A stretch of 35,097 bases of DNA from an uncultured Verrucomicrobiales bacterium. GTDB lineage: Bacteria > Verrucomicrobiota > Verrucomicrobiia > Verrucomicrobiales > DEV007. The translations under genes and the position numbers were made by a program. Below the pieces are notes generated by a model that did not search any database, had not been told where the DNA came from, and worked only from the letters and a program-made list of their open reading frames with translations. Below are positions 1 through 9,585 of this stretch, one piece after another (the stretch's first letter is position 1; every line of letters begins with the position of its first letter). The DNA lies in assembly GCA_937922595.1 (NCBI GenBank), contig CALAIY010000008.1:1-35097 (forward strand), read 5' to 3'.

Positions 1-389
1 CCCTGATGCCTGGGGATCGAAGGTGTGGGTGGGGAAGGCGTCTGTGTGCATGGTCCGGGTTGCGATGAAGTGATCTGCTAGCTCTGCTTTCGATTTCGCA
101 AACGCAGTGAGAGCAACGGTTACGAGTGGGGCGTTTTCGACGAGGAACTCTTCGTTATCCAGGAGTCTTCGTTATCCAGGAGTCTTCGGATAGTATCGGC
201 GACCTCTGAGCGGGAATAATGGTATAGCGTATTTAGCACCCAGCTAAATTCGACAAGGATAAAGACGCTTATCCAGGCAGGTGATTCCCGGGAGAAATTT
301 GTTCTCACGAGGGCTACGGCTTTTTCTACCTGCTGTTCGTCATCGCGTGTGGCTAGGCGGACGATGACGTTTGTATCAAGAGCTTCCAA
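1..389 (-). pseudogene. vapC: VapC-type PIN-domain toxin, frameshifted by a 17-bp tandem duplication; partial at window edge
   Basis: The intact 5' part reads MEALDTNVIVRLATRDDEQQ, the usual PIN start with the first acidic metal ligand in LDTN. A second conserved acidic residue lies in LVEFSWVL. The start is TTG at 389-387, inside the last codons of vapB, which is the usual toxin-antitoxin overlap. At 151-184 a 17-bp unit is present twice in exact tandem. This shifts the frame and ends the protein at 89 residues. Removing one copy restores LLDNEEFLVENAPLVTVALT, followed by KSKAELADHFIA and an FD-containing end that runs to base 1, a normal PIN C-terminal half. The family cleaves RNA, often tRNA or rRNA; the truncated product would lack the later acidic residues and should be inactive. 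An assembly error is the alternative. Confidence 0.85.
151..184. repeat. Exact 17-bp tandem duplication inside vapC
   Basis: TTCGTTATCCAGGAGTC occupies 151-167 and again 168-184 with no mismatch, followed by a further TTCG. The unit is not a multiple of three, so it breaks the vapC frame. A direct repeat of this kind can arise by replication slippage and could also revert. Confidence 0.95.
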
Positions 390-615
390 GAGAGGCGGAT
401 TGCTCGATGGATTCGTTCATTTCCTCGATGGTGAACGATTTTTTGGCTCGTGGGAGAACCTTCATGAAATCCTCTAGGGTGCCTGGTGCTTTGGAGACGG
501 CGATTTTACTGTGATCGATTTGGAAGTCGATTGTGCCGCCGGAAGCTACTCCGAGGAGGTTCCTGATTTCCTCGGGGAGCGTTACGTCGCCGTTTGTGGA
601 TACGGTCGCTGTCAT
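376..615 (-). CDS. vapB: AbrB/MazE-type antitoxin (VapB)
   Basis: 79 residues. The N-terminal part (about 1-45) has the swapped-hairpin AbrB pattern: a short beta strand, then GDVTLPEEIRNLLGV, then a Gly and the strands TIDFQID and KIAVSK. The tail (about 50-79), with FMKVLPRAKKSFTIEEMNES, is typical of the toxin-wrapping C-terminus of VapB antitoxins. It overlaps the TTG start of vapC by 14 bases, so the two are one translationally coupled operon, normally autoregulated through this DNA-binding domain. The antitoxin looks intact while the toxin is broken. It lies downstream of gyrA on the same strand, with 113 bases and a REP-like palindrome in between. Confidence 0.8.
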   Translation of the reverse strand: MTATVSTNGDVTLPEEIRNLLGVASGGTIDFQIDHSKIAVSKAPGTLEDFMKVLPRAKKSFTIEEMNESIEQSASLGSS

Positions 616-698
616 GGGTTGAATTTATGGGTGGGGGGAGGGAAGTCAAATTTGGGTGGGGCGGTGTTATTCGCTTATTCTTTGGAACCCCACCGGCT

Positions 699-728
699 GG
701 ACGCGGCGGAGCACGTCCCTCCACAAGC
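699..728 (-). repeat. REP-like palindromic element, copy 1, directly after the gyrA stop codon
   Basis: On the plus strand GGACG(CG) 699-705, core GCGGAG, then (CA)CGTCC ending at 718 form an imperfect stem, followed by CTCCACAAGC. On the minus strand this begins immediately after the gyrA TAA. A second copy lies at 3466-3497 with the same core and flank but a stem changed on both arms. It may also act as the gyrA 3' hairpin or terminator; no long U tract follows. Confidence 0.65.
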
Positions 729-3362
729 TTATTCTTCGGTGGGGGGGGCTGGGGTTTCGGCTTCGGCGGTTTCTACAGCTGCTTCTTCTTCGACCACTTC
801 TTCTTTGGCTACTCGGGTGATGTCTTGGATGGTTTCGCCTTCTTTTAGGGACATTAGGCGGACGCCTTGGGTGGCTCGGCCTACTATGGAGACGGATTCG
901 GCGGGGATTCTTACGGATTGGCCGGAGCTGGTCATTAGCATGATGTCTTCGTCGTCGGCGACGGCTAGGGCGGCTGCTACTAGGCCGGTCTTTTCGGTGG
1001 TCTTCATTGTGATGACTCCTTTGCCTCCTCGGCCTTTGGTGGGGTAGTCTTCGAAGGGGGTGCGTTTTCCGAGGCCTTTTTCGGAGGCTACTAGGAATTT
1101 GCTGTTTTCATCTACGATGGCGATTCCTACTACGTAGTCTCCTTCGCGGGGGCGGATGCCGGCGACTCCTCGGGAGGGGCGGCCCATGCTGCGGATGGTG
1201 GATTCATTGCAGCGGACGCAGTAGCCGTTTCTTGTAACTAGGCAGAGGTCGTTTTCACCGTTGGTGAGTTTTACTCCGAGGAGGGAATTGCCTTCGTCGA
1301 TGCGGATGGCGATGATGCCGTCTTTACGGAAGTTGCGGAAGTCGCCGAGGGCGGTTTTCTTTACGGTGCCGTCTTTGGTGACGAAGAGGACGAATTTTTC
1401 TTGGTCCCAGGTGATGTCGTTGCCGTCGTCTTCGCGGACGGCTTCGACGCGGAGGGTGGAGGCGATTTTTTCTTCGGGGCGTAGGTTGAGGAAGTTTTTG
1501 ATGCTGCGGCCTTTTGATGTGCGGGACATCTCGGGGATTTGGAAGGCGCGCTCGACGTAGACGCGTCCGGTATCGGTGAAGAAGAGGAGGTAGTCGTGGG
1601 CGGTGACGGCGTAGAGCTGCTCGACGAAGTCTGCTTCGTCGTCGGCGTCTTCGGCTTCACGGGTGACCATTCCTTTGAGGCCTTTGCCGCCGCGGCCTTG
1701 GGTGCGGAATTCGGTGATGGCGGTGCGCTTGATGTAGCCGCGGTGGGAGATGGTGATGACGGAGGCGTCGTTGGCGATGAGATCGATGTCTTCGACGGAG
1801 CCTTCTTCGGCGGCGAAGCCGGTTTTCCGGGGGGTGCCGTATTTTTCCTGGATGATGAGGAGCTCGTCTTTGATGATCTGGAGGACGCGTTCTTCGCGGG
1901 CGAGGATATCGAGGAGGTCTTTGATGTCTTCGAGGACGGCTCCGTATTTGGCGCGGATTTTGTCTTGCTCGAGGCCGGTGAGTTGGTAGAGGCGGAGGTC
2001 GAGGATGTGATCGACTTGCTTGTCGGTGAGGACGTAGGTGTCTCCTTCGATGGAGGCTTGGCCGCGGAGGAAGATGCCGTAGCTTTCTGCTTCGGGGAGG
2101 GTGTAGGTCTTTTTCTTTAAGCGGGCGAAGGCTTCGTCGCGGTTTTTCGAGGAGCGGACGATTTCGATGACTTCATCGAGGTTGCCGGTGGCGGTGAGGA
2201 AGGCTTCGAGGCGTTCTGCTTCGACTTCGGCTTTTGCGAGGAGGTAGCGCGTGCGGCGCATGACGACTTCGCGGCGGTGCTCGATGTAGCAGGCGATGGC
2301 ATCCTTGATGGAGAGCATGCGCGGGCGACGGTTGTCGATGGCGAGCATGTTCGCGGAGTAGGAGGTCTCGAGCTGGGTGTGCTTGTAGAGATTATTGAGG
2401 ACGACTTGGGAGCGGGCGTCGCGCTTGAGGTCGACGACGACGCGGGTGTTTTCATCGGATTCGTCGCGGACGGCGGAGATCTCGGTGATGACTTTGGTGT
2501 TTACGAGTTCGGCGATGCGTTCGACGAGGGTGGCGCGGTTTACGTAGTAGGGGATCTCGGTGATGATGATCTGATCGCGGGTCTTGCCTTCTTGGATGGA
2601 GGCGGTGCCGCGGACGCGGATGGAGCCGCGGCCGGTCTCCATGTATTTGCGGGTGCCGGCGAGGCCGAGGATGGTGCAGCCGGTGGGGAAGTCTGGCCCG
2701 AGGACGTATTCACGCATTTCGGTGTGCGTGATGTCGGGGTTGTCGATCATGGCGAAGATGCCGTTGATGACTTCGGAGAGGTTGTGGGGGGGGATGTTGG
2801 TGGTCATCCCGACGGCGATGCCGGTGCCGCCGTTTACGAGGAGGTTGGGGAAGGCTCCGGGGAAGACGACGGGCTCGCGCTGGGTGTCGTCGTAGTTTGC
2901 GACGAAGTCGACGGTGTCTTTGTCCATATCGGACATGAGGACGTGGCCGAGGTGGGTGAGACGGGCCTCGGTGTAACGCATGGCGGCGGGTGGATCACCT
3001 TCGACGGAGCCGAAGTTGCCCTGGCCGTCGATGAGGGTGTCCCGCATGGACCATGGCTGCGCCATGTTTACGAGGGTGGGGTAGATGGTGGCTTCACCGT
3101 GGGGGTGGTAGTTACCGGAGGTGTCTCCGCAGATCTTTGCGCACTTTCTGTAATTGCGACCGGGCGCGAGGCCGAGGTCGTGCATGGCGAGGAGGATGCG
3201 TCGCTGGGAGGGTTTGAGGCCGTCGCGTACGTCGGGGAGGGCGCGGGAGACGATGACGGACATGGAGTAATCCAAAAAGGATTTGGCCATTTCATCGGCT
3301 ACATTAATCGGCATCGGCACTCGGCCGGGAGCTGGTGCAGGTTTGTTTTTGTCTTCAGCCAT
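729..3362 (-). CDS. gyrA: DNA gyrase subunit A
   Basis: 877 residues, a full-length type IIA topoisomerase breakage-reunion subunit. It cuts and religates DNA and works with GyrB as an A2B2 complex to introduce negative supercoils. The winged-helix and tower domains come first; the catalytic tyrosine is Tyr130 in RYTEARL. The C-terminal pinwheel carries a GyrA box, QGRGGKG, just before LKGM, which supports gyrase rather than topoisomerase IV. The quinolone-determining region reads HPHGEATIYP, with Ala91 and Pro95 at the positions of E. coli Ser83 and Asp87. The ATG at 3362 has no Shine-Dalgarno sequence; the leader is C/T-rich. The C-terminus is acidic and ends at the REP-like element. It lies downstream of gyrB and the small antitoxin gene on the same strand. 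Confidence 0.97.
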   Translation of the reverse strand: MAEDKNKPAPAPGRVPMPINVADEMAKSFLDYSMSVIVSRALPDVRDGLKPSQRRILLAMHDLGLAPGRNYRKCAKICGDTSGNYHPHGEATIYPTLVNMAQPWSMRDTLIDGQGNFGSVEGDPPAAMRYTEARLTHLGHVLMSDMDKDTVDFVANYDDTQREPVVFPGAFPNLLVNGGTGIAVGMTTNIPPHNLSEVINGIFAMIDNPDITHTEMREYVLGPDFPTGCTILGLAGTRKYMETGRGSIRVRGTASIQEGKTRDQIIITEIPYYVNRATLVERIAELVNTKVITEISAVRDESDENTRVVVDLKRDARSQVVLNNLYKHTQLETSYSANMLAIDNRRPRMLSIKDAIACYIEHRREVVMRRTRYLLAKAEVEAERLEAFLTATGNLDEVIEIVRSSKNRDEAFARLKKKTYTLPEAESYGIFLRGQASIEGDTYVLTDKQVDHILDLRLYQLTGLEQDKIRAKYGAVLEDIKDLLDILAREERVLQIIKDELLIIQEKYGTPRKTGFAAEEGSVEDIDLIANDASVITISHRGYIKRTAITEFRTQGRGGKGLKGMVTREAEDADDEADFVEQLYAVTAHDYLLFFTDTGRVYVERAFQIPEMSRTSKGRSIKNFLNLRPEEKIASTLRVEAVREDDGNDITWDQEKFVLFVTKDGTVKKTALGDFRNFRKDGIIAIRIDEGNSLLGVKLTNGENDLCLVTRNGYCVRCNESTIRSMGRPSRGVAGIRPREGDYVVGIAIVDENSKFLVASEKGLGKRTPFEDYPTKGRGGKGVITMKTTEKTGLVAAALAVADDEDIMLMTSSGQSVRIPAESVSIVGRATQGVRLMSLKEGETIQDITRVAKEEVVEEEAAVETAEAETPAPPTEE

Positions 3363-3465
3363 GGGGGAATCGGGTAGGGAAAATTGGGAGAGGGCTCACG
3401 GGTGGGGCGCTAGAGCCAAGGGTGGTTTCGAGGGGGTGGAGATTTGGGCGATTAAATTGCCGCGC

Positions 3466-3497
3466 GGCTGCGACGGAGCGCAGCCCTCCACGAGCTT
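3466..3497 (-). repeat. REP-like palindromic element, copy 2, directly after the orphan antitoxin stop codon
   Basis: GGCTGCG (3466-3472), loop ACGGAG, CGCAGCC (3479-3485) form a perfect 7-bp stem, followed by CTCCACGAGCTTTT up to the stop codon at 3498-3500. Compared with copy 1, stem positions 3-4 change from AC/GT to CT/AG on both arms, so pairing is kept. The CGGAG core and CTCCAC flank are conserved. Confidence 0.7.
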
Positions 3498-3665
3498 TTA
3501 TTCTTTGTCGGGCGGACTGTTATTTCGGGGTGGCTTACCAATACGATATTGCTCAATTAGAATATGAAGAACCTCATCTTCAGGTGAACGATTGTTCCGC
3601 TTCGCCTGAAGTAATAATGCGTCGTAGAGATCCTGAGGAATGTCGTCGATCGTAACGTCGGCCAT
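3498..3665 (-). CDS. Orphan FitA/Arc-like ribbon-helix-helix antitoxin
   Basis: 55 residues starting MADVTIDDIPQDLYDALLLQ. A short strand followed by two helices, with the RSPEDEVLHIL segment, matches the ribbon-helix-helix family of FitA-like antitoxins, which bind DNA as dimers and neutralise a PIN toxin. The ATG at 3665 is four bases beyond the gyrB stop, so it is probably co-transcribed with gyrB; an in-frame upstream extension into gyrB is rejected because homology begins at this Met. No PIN partner follows: the stop codon is met directly by the REP-like element and then gyrA. The toxin may have been lost, or the protein may regulate another locus. Confidence 0.65.
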   Translation of the reverse strand: MADVTIDDIPQDLYDALLLQAKRNNRSPEDEVLHILIEQYRIGKPPRNNSPPDKE

Positions 3666-3669
3666 GTAA

Positions 3670-6288
<2,619 letters not shown>

Positions 6289-6291
6289 TCA

Positions 6292-6310
6292 TCCAGCTTA
6301 GAAAGCTGGA
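6292..6310. promoter_or_regulatory. Perfect hairpin in the gyrB upstream region
   Basis: TCCAGCTT (6292-6299), three-base loop, AAGCTGGA (6303-6310): an 8-bp perfect inverted repeat about 50 bases before the gyrB ATG, in an otherwise gene-free stretch (6244-6456). It could be an mRNA leader hairpin or an operator; no U tract marks it as a terminator. Confidence 0.4.
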
Positions 6311-6456
6311 GAGGCAACGCAAGGGCGTTTACGCTCCCGCAGAAACGTTCGCCACGGGGGATTTTCCATAAAAACCGCTTCTTTTCCATTCTGTGCGCCC
6401 GCGCCCCCATTTTGGTGGTCGAATACCGGAGAAAGTGTCGGGAGTTTTGGGGCGTT

Positions 6457-6732
6457 CTAGCCGGGCAATTGGTATCCGGCTCCGTGAACTGTTTTCAGAT
6501 GGGCGGCGTCTTTTGTTCCGAGTTTTTTGCGCACTTGGGCGACGGTTTGGTCTACGGTGCGGGTGGTACCGAAATACTGGAGTCCCCAGACCTGATCGAG
6601 GAGGGTATCGCGGTCGATCACCTTGTTGCGGTGGGTGTGGAGGAGCCGCAGGCGTTGCTTGATGAAGGGGCGAGTGCGGATGTGCCGAGAAGCACAGCCG
6701 CCTGGAGGGTGGTCTGTAGGGTTTACTTTCAC
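6457..6732 (-). pseudogene. OmpR/PhoB-type winged-helix remnant of a response regulator
   Basis: The C-terminal 60 residues are a well-kept OmpR-type DNA-binding half: IDRDTLLDQVWG, TRTVDQTVAQVRKKLG (recognition helix) and HLKTVHGAGYQ (wing). Nothing resembling a phosphoacceptor receiver domain precedes it. The frame stays open only to a stop at 6850-6852, has no ATG there, and the upstream residues are low-complexity. The four-stranded N-terminal sheet normal in this fold is also missing. The only upstream start is GTG at 6732. I read it as a truncated gene; a stand-alone winged-helix protein is less likely. It is on the same strand as gyrB and ends 213 bases before its ATG. Confidence 0.6.
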
Positions 6733-6876
6733 GGTGACGATCTTGGCCGGTTTGCGGGGGGCTTGTGTCAGGTCGTGGGTGGGTGAGAGCGAAATGAGAA
6801 AAAATAGCCGATAGAAAAGGAGGGGCGGGCAGTTACTAGATGATGCTGTTCATTTAGTTTGGCTGGCTGGGTTTCA

Positions 6877-6905
6877 TTGTTGAGGCCTAAATTCTGAAGT
6901 TAAAT
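6877..6905 (+). promoter_or_regulatory. Weak sigma70-like promoter candidate before the GH16 gene
   Basis: TTGTTG (6877-6882), a 17-base spacer and TTAAAT (6900-6905) lie 18 bases before the ATG at 6924. Matches to the consensus are only 3/6 and 4/6. The rest of 6733-6923 shows no recognisable feature. Confidence 0.25.
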
Positions 6906-6923
6906 ACCCAGCACGACAATCTG

Positions 6924-8378
6924 ATGAAAGATCAAAGCCTTAAGGCTACCGTTATTTTAGGAGCAGTTGCGATTTTTAGTATATCAAGTGCGTTGAGGGC
7001 AGAGCGATTGCCGCATACGGATGCGGATAATTTGGGGGAATGGGAGCTTCAGCTAGCGGGGAGCGATGAATTCGATGATGGGATGATTGATGCATCGAAG
7101 TGGCATGTGCAGGGGACGGGGGGAGAGTATTTCAACCGTTGGAAGGGGCGGGCTCCATCTCAGTTTATTCCCGAGGCAATCTCTGAAAGTGGGGGGAATC
7201 TTAGGATTCATTCCCGGTGGAATGAAGGTTTTGCCTTTGCTGATGGGGAGAGTTCGGGGCGGCCGTATGGGTATGCGGATCGATCGAAGGAGGTTTCAAT
7301 TCCGCTTACGACAGGGGCTTTGATCTCAAAGAGTTTTTTCCAGAATTGCTATATGGAGATTCGTTGCAAGGTGGGGAAGAGCCCGATGTCTGGTTCGTTT
7401 TGGGCGGTTAGTTCAGAGCGGCCTGGAGAAAAGAGCGGTGCAAATTCTGGGGAGATTGATGTCTTTGAGCACGTTGGGGAATCGTGGGATTCAGAAGGGG
7501 AGGGGAGTGATATTGCGAGGGTGATGCAGAGTTCGATTCATACGTGGGATCCTCGGCGTTCGAAGGGAGGGAATCGAATTTGGACGCACGAGCACTTACT
7601 TGATTTTGATGTGACCGATGGCTTTCACGTGTACGCGGCGGATTGGTCGCCGGAGGCGATCCGATTTTATGTTGATGGAAGATTGGTGCGTGAGATCACG
7701 AAATCTGAGGCTGAGCAGATTGAGTTTGGGTCGGTGAATGCGTGGTGTGTGGATTCTCCGATGAGAATTTGGATTGATAGCGAGATTTTTAGTTGGAAGG
7801 GGGATGTGGCGAAGCTTGATGCGAGTATGTTTGAGGACGCTGTATTTGAGGTGGATTACGTTCGGGTGTGGAAGCGGGGGGCGGATGTGAAGCTGAAATC
7901 TTCAAGCGAAAACCTCGTGAAAAATGGCCAGTTTTCTGAAAATACCGAAGGGTGGGAGTTTAAGGGAGCTTCGAGTAGACGAGACGTTTCGCGGTGGAAA
8001 TATTGGAAGGATGATAATCCTAATTTGGATAAGCACTGCTTGGTGGTGGGGCCTGGGGCGGCGCGTGCGCAGCAAAAGATCGCGGTTGATCCTGAGACGT
8101 CGTATATTTTATCCGCGCATTTGCGGGTTCCCGGGACTACGGGGACTTATGAGCCGGTGGATCAGCGTCCAAATCCAGCGGTGTGGGAGGCCGGATGGTT
8201 TGGAGTGGAGGGGTATGGTGGAGAGGCGAGAGAGGTGAAGGTTTTTCGTAATCAATTTCAGAGCTATAGTATTGAATTTACTACAGGAAAGAATGCAAAG
8301 GAGGCTCTGATTTATTTCACGAATCGAAAAAGCGGCTGGATGCTACATGTTGATTCAGTGAAGGTCCGTGAAATTTAG
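6924..8378 (+). CDS. Secreted GH16-family glycoside hydrolase (agarase/carrageenase type) with C-terminal carbohydrate-binding-like module
   Basis: 484 residues. Residues 1-26 form a signal peptide ending in ALRA. The beta-jelly-roll domain (about 40-325) carries the GH16 active site GEIDVFEH: Glu177 nucleophile, Asp179, Glu182 acid/base. This is the ExDxxE form with a beta-bulge, as in agarases and kappa-carrageenases. SGSFWAV (157-162) supplies a substrate-cleft Trp, and the domain closes with VFEVDYVRVWKRG. Residues from about 331 (NLVKNGQFSENTEGWEF) to the end resemble a CBM4/9-type beta-sandwich. The likely role is cleavage of a galactan or related polysaccharide outside the cytoplasm; the exact substrate cannot be read. 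The gene is G-rich on its coding strand and has no obvious polysaccharide-locus partners (SusCD, sulfatase) in this window. Confidence 0.85.
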   Translation: MKDQSLKATVILGAVAIFSISSALRAERLPHTDADNLGEWELQLAGSDEFDDGMIDASKWHVQGTGGEYFNRWKGRAPSQFIPEAISESGGNLRIHSRWNEGFAFADGESSGRPYGYADRSKEVSIPLTTGALISKSFFQNCYMEIRCKVGKSPMSGSFWAVSSERPGEKSGANSGEIDVFEHVGESWDSEGEGSDIARVMQSSIHTWDPRRSKGGNRIWTHEHLLDFDVTDGFHVYAADWSPEAIRFYVDGRLVREITKSEAEQIEFGSVNAWCVDSPMRIWIDSEIFSWKGDVAKLDASMFEDAVFEVDYVRVWKRGADVKLKSSSENLVKNGQFSENTEGWEFKGASSRRDVSRWKYWKDDNPNLDKHCLVVGPGAARAQQKIAVDPETSYILSAHLRVPGTTGTYEPVDQRPNPAVWEAGWFGVEGYGGEAREVKVFRNQFQSYSIEFTTGKNAKEALIYFTNRKSGWMLHVDSVKVREI

Positions 8379-8452
8379 GGGAGTCTGTTTTTTTGCACGG
8401 GGAATGAATTTTTGAAAGCATATCGGCTCCAATAGTTTATCCTGCCTTACGA

Positions 8453-9220
8453 TTGGAAGACACCGAGTACAGAGAAGAGGCTCCGCAGGAGAGTATTCAC
8501 CGGATTGGTCTGCGTGATTTGCTTTCGGGGGAGCGTTTGCAGCAGATTTATGGCGGCGAGGCGGATTACTATTGGAGCGATGAGTGGACTCCTGAATTCT
8601 TCGTGGCTCAGGCTAAGGCGGGGTTCATCAGTATCTCATACGAGACGGAGAAGGAAGGGCTGGGGCAGGTGCTCTTACCGCAGATTCATTCGGCGAATGC
8701 GGTGCTGGATTGGGGGGATTTGCACCTTTCGAAATCTACTCGGAGATGGATGCGTTCGGATCGTTTCCGCAGGGCGGATTACCGGCTTTCTCTTGATCAC
8801 TCGCTAGATGCTGTGTTGGAAGGGATTGCGCGTTGCCATGGAGAGAATAATTGGCTGGATGGGCGCTATCCAGGGCTTCTGAATGGAGTGAAGTCTCGGC
8901 GGTGGGCGAATTTTACGCTTCTGCCGGTGGGGATTGTGGATGGGGAGGGGACTTTACTCGGTGGGGAAATCGGGTGTGTGACGGGGAGGGTCTATACGAG
9001 TATGAGTGGATTCCTGGACCGCTCGGTGCCGGGATTTAACCATGTGGGAAAGCTTCAGCTTTATTGGTTGGGCGAGTATTTGAGGGATGCCGGGTTCGCG
9101 TTTTGGAATTTGGGGCAGCCTTATATGGAATATAAGTTTTCGCTGGGGGCGAAGAGGGTTTCGCGTGCGGAATTTTTGGAGCGCTGGTGGGGGGCGGCAC
9201 ATTTGGTGCTGCCGGAGTAG
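8453..9220 (+). CDS. Divergent leucyl/phenylalanyl-tRNA-protein transferase (Aat)-like protein
   Basis: 255 residues. The layout follows Aat (GNAT fold, N-degron tagging of proteins): an N-terminal segment with FVAQAKAGFISISYE, then HLSKSTRRWMRSDRFR, FRxxYRLSLDHSLDAVLEGI and NNWLDGRYPGLLNGV. The core GGEIGCVTGRVYTSMSGFLD replaces the classical VGGLYGVxxGxVFFGESMFS, and KFSLGAKRVSRAEFL replaces HLxSLGAxxIxRxEFL. The GESMFS catalytic-pocket motif is therefore altered, and the substrate may differ. The start is TTG at 8453: no in-frame ATG exists upstream before a stop at 8405, and the next Met is about 100 residues in. It converges with the rhodanese gene with no bases between the two stop codons. 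Confidence 0.65.
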   Translation: MEDTEYREEAPQESIHRIGLRDLLSGERLQQIYGGEADYYWSDEWTPEFFVAQAKAGFISISYETEKEGLGQVLLPQIHSANAVLDWGDLHLSKSTRRWMRSDRFRRADYRLSLDHSLDAVLEGIARCHGENNWLDGRYPGLLNGVKSRRWANFTLLPVGIVDGEGTLLGGEIGCVTGRVYTSMSGFLDRSVPGFNHVGKLQLYWLGEYLRDAGFAFWNLGQPYMEYKFSLGAKRVSRAEFLERWWGAAHLVLPE

Positions 9221-9577
9221 TTACTTTGCAGCAGCCCAGATGTCGTAGCCTTCTTTCATGTGGTAGACTTTTTCGAACTTTAGCTTTTTGAAGATCGCGA
9301 GGGCTTTTTGGCTGCGGCCTCCACTTTTACAGTGAACGAGGACGGGCTTCTTTGGATCGAGCTTGGTGAGTTGTTTTTCGAAGTTCGCATCGAAGAAGTT
9401 GATGGATTTTGCGCCGTCGATATGTCCGGCGGAAAATTCTTCGGGAGTCCGCACGTCTACGATGACGACGGTGCCTGAATCGATGAGTTTCTTGGCTTCA
9501 GCGATGGTGACATCTCCGGCGAGGGCTGAGATGGTGAGGATGAGTGAGGTGAGGGTGGCGAGGAGCGGTGTTTTCAT
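9221..9577 (-). CDS. Secreted single-domain rhodanese-like sulfurtransferase
   Basis: 118 residues. A signal peptide (1-20, ending SALA) is followed by one rhodanese domain: VVIVDVRTPEEFSAGHIDGA and the active loop VHCKSGGRSQ, with the persulfide-forming Cys83. Single-domain exported rhodaneses transfer sulfane sulfur or act in thiol chemistry in the periplasm; the actual donor is not evident. The SDR gene lies 8 bases upstream on the same strand, so it is the probable last gene of the VF530-SDR-rhodanese unit. No Shine-Dalgarno is seen; the coding strand before the ATG reads CCTCCTTC. Confidence 0.85.
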   Translation of the reverse strand: MKTPLLATLTSLILTISALAGDVTIAEAKKLIDSGTVVIVDVRTPEEFSAGHIDGAKSINFFDANFEKQLTKLDPKKPVLVHCKSGGRSQKALAIFKKLKFEKVYHMKEGYDIWAAAK

Positions 9578-9585
9578 GAAGGAGG

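Noticed and set aside
1539-2120. Plus-strand open frame of 193 codons antisense to gyrA
   Set aside because: Composition (runs of Val, Asp, Glu, Phe, Gly) is the mirror of the gyrA codons; no family resemblance.
2277-3377. Plus-strand open frame of 366 codons antisense to gyrA
   Set aside because: Its protein is Gly/Asp/Val-rich low complexity, typical of the complement of a GC-biased coding frame; gyrA on the other strand is certain.
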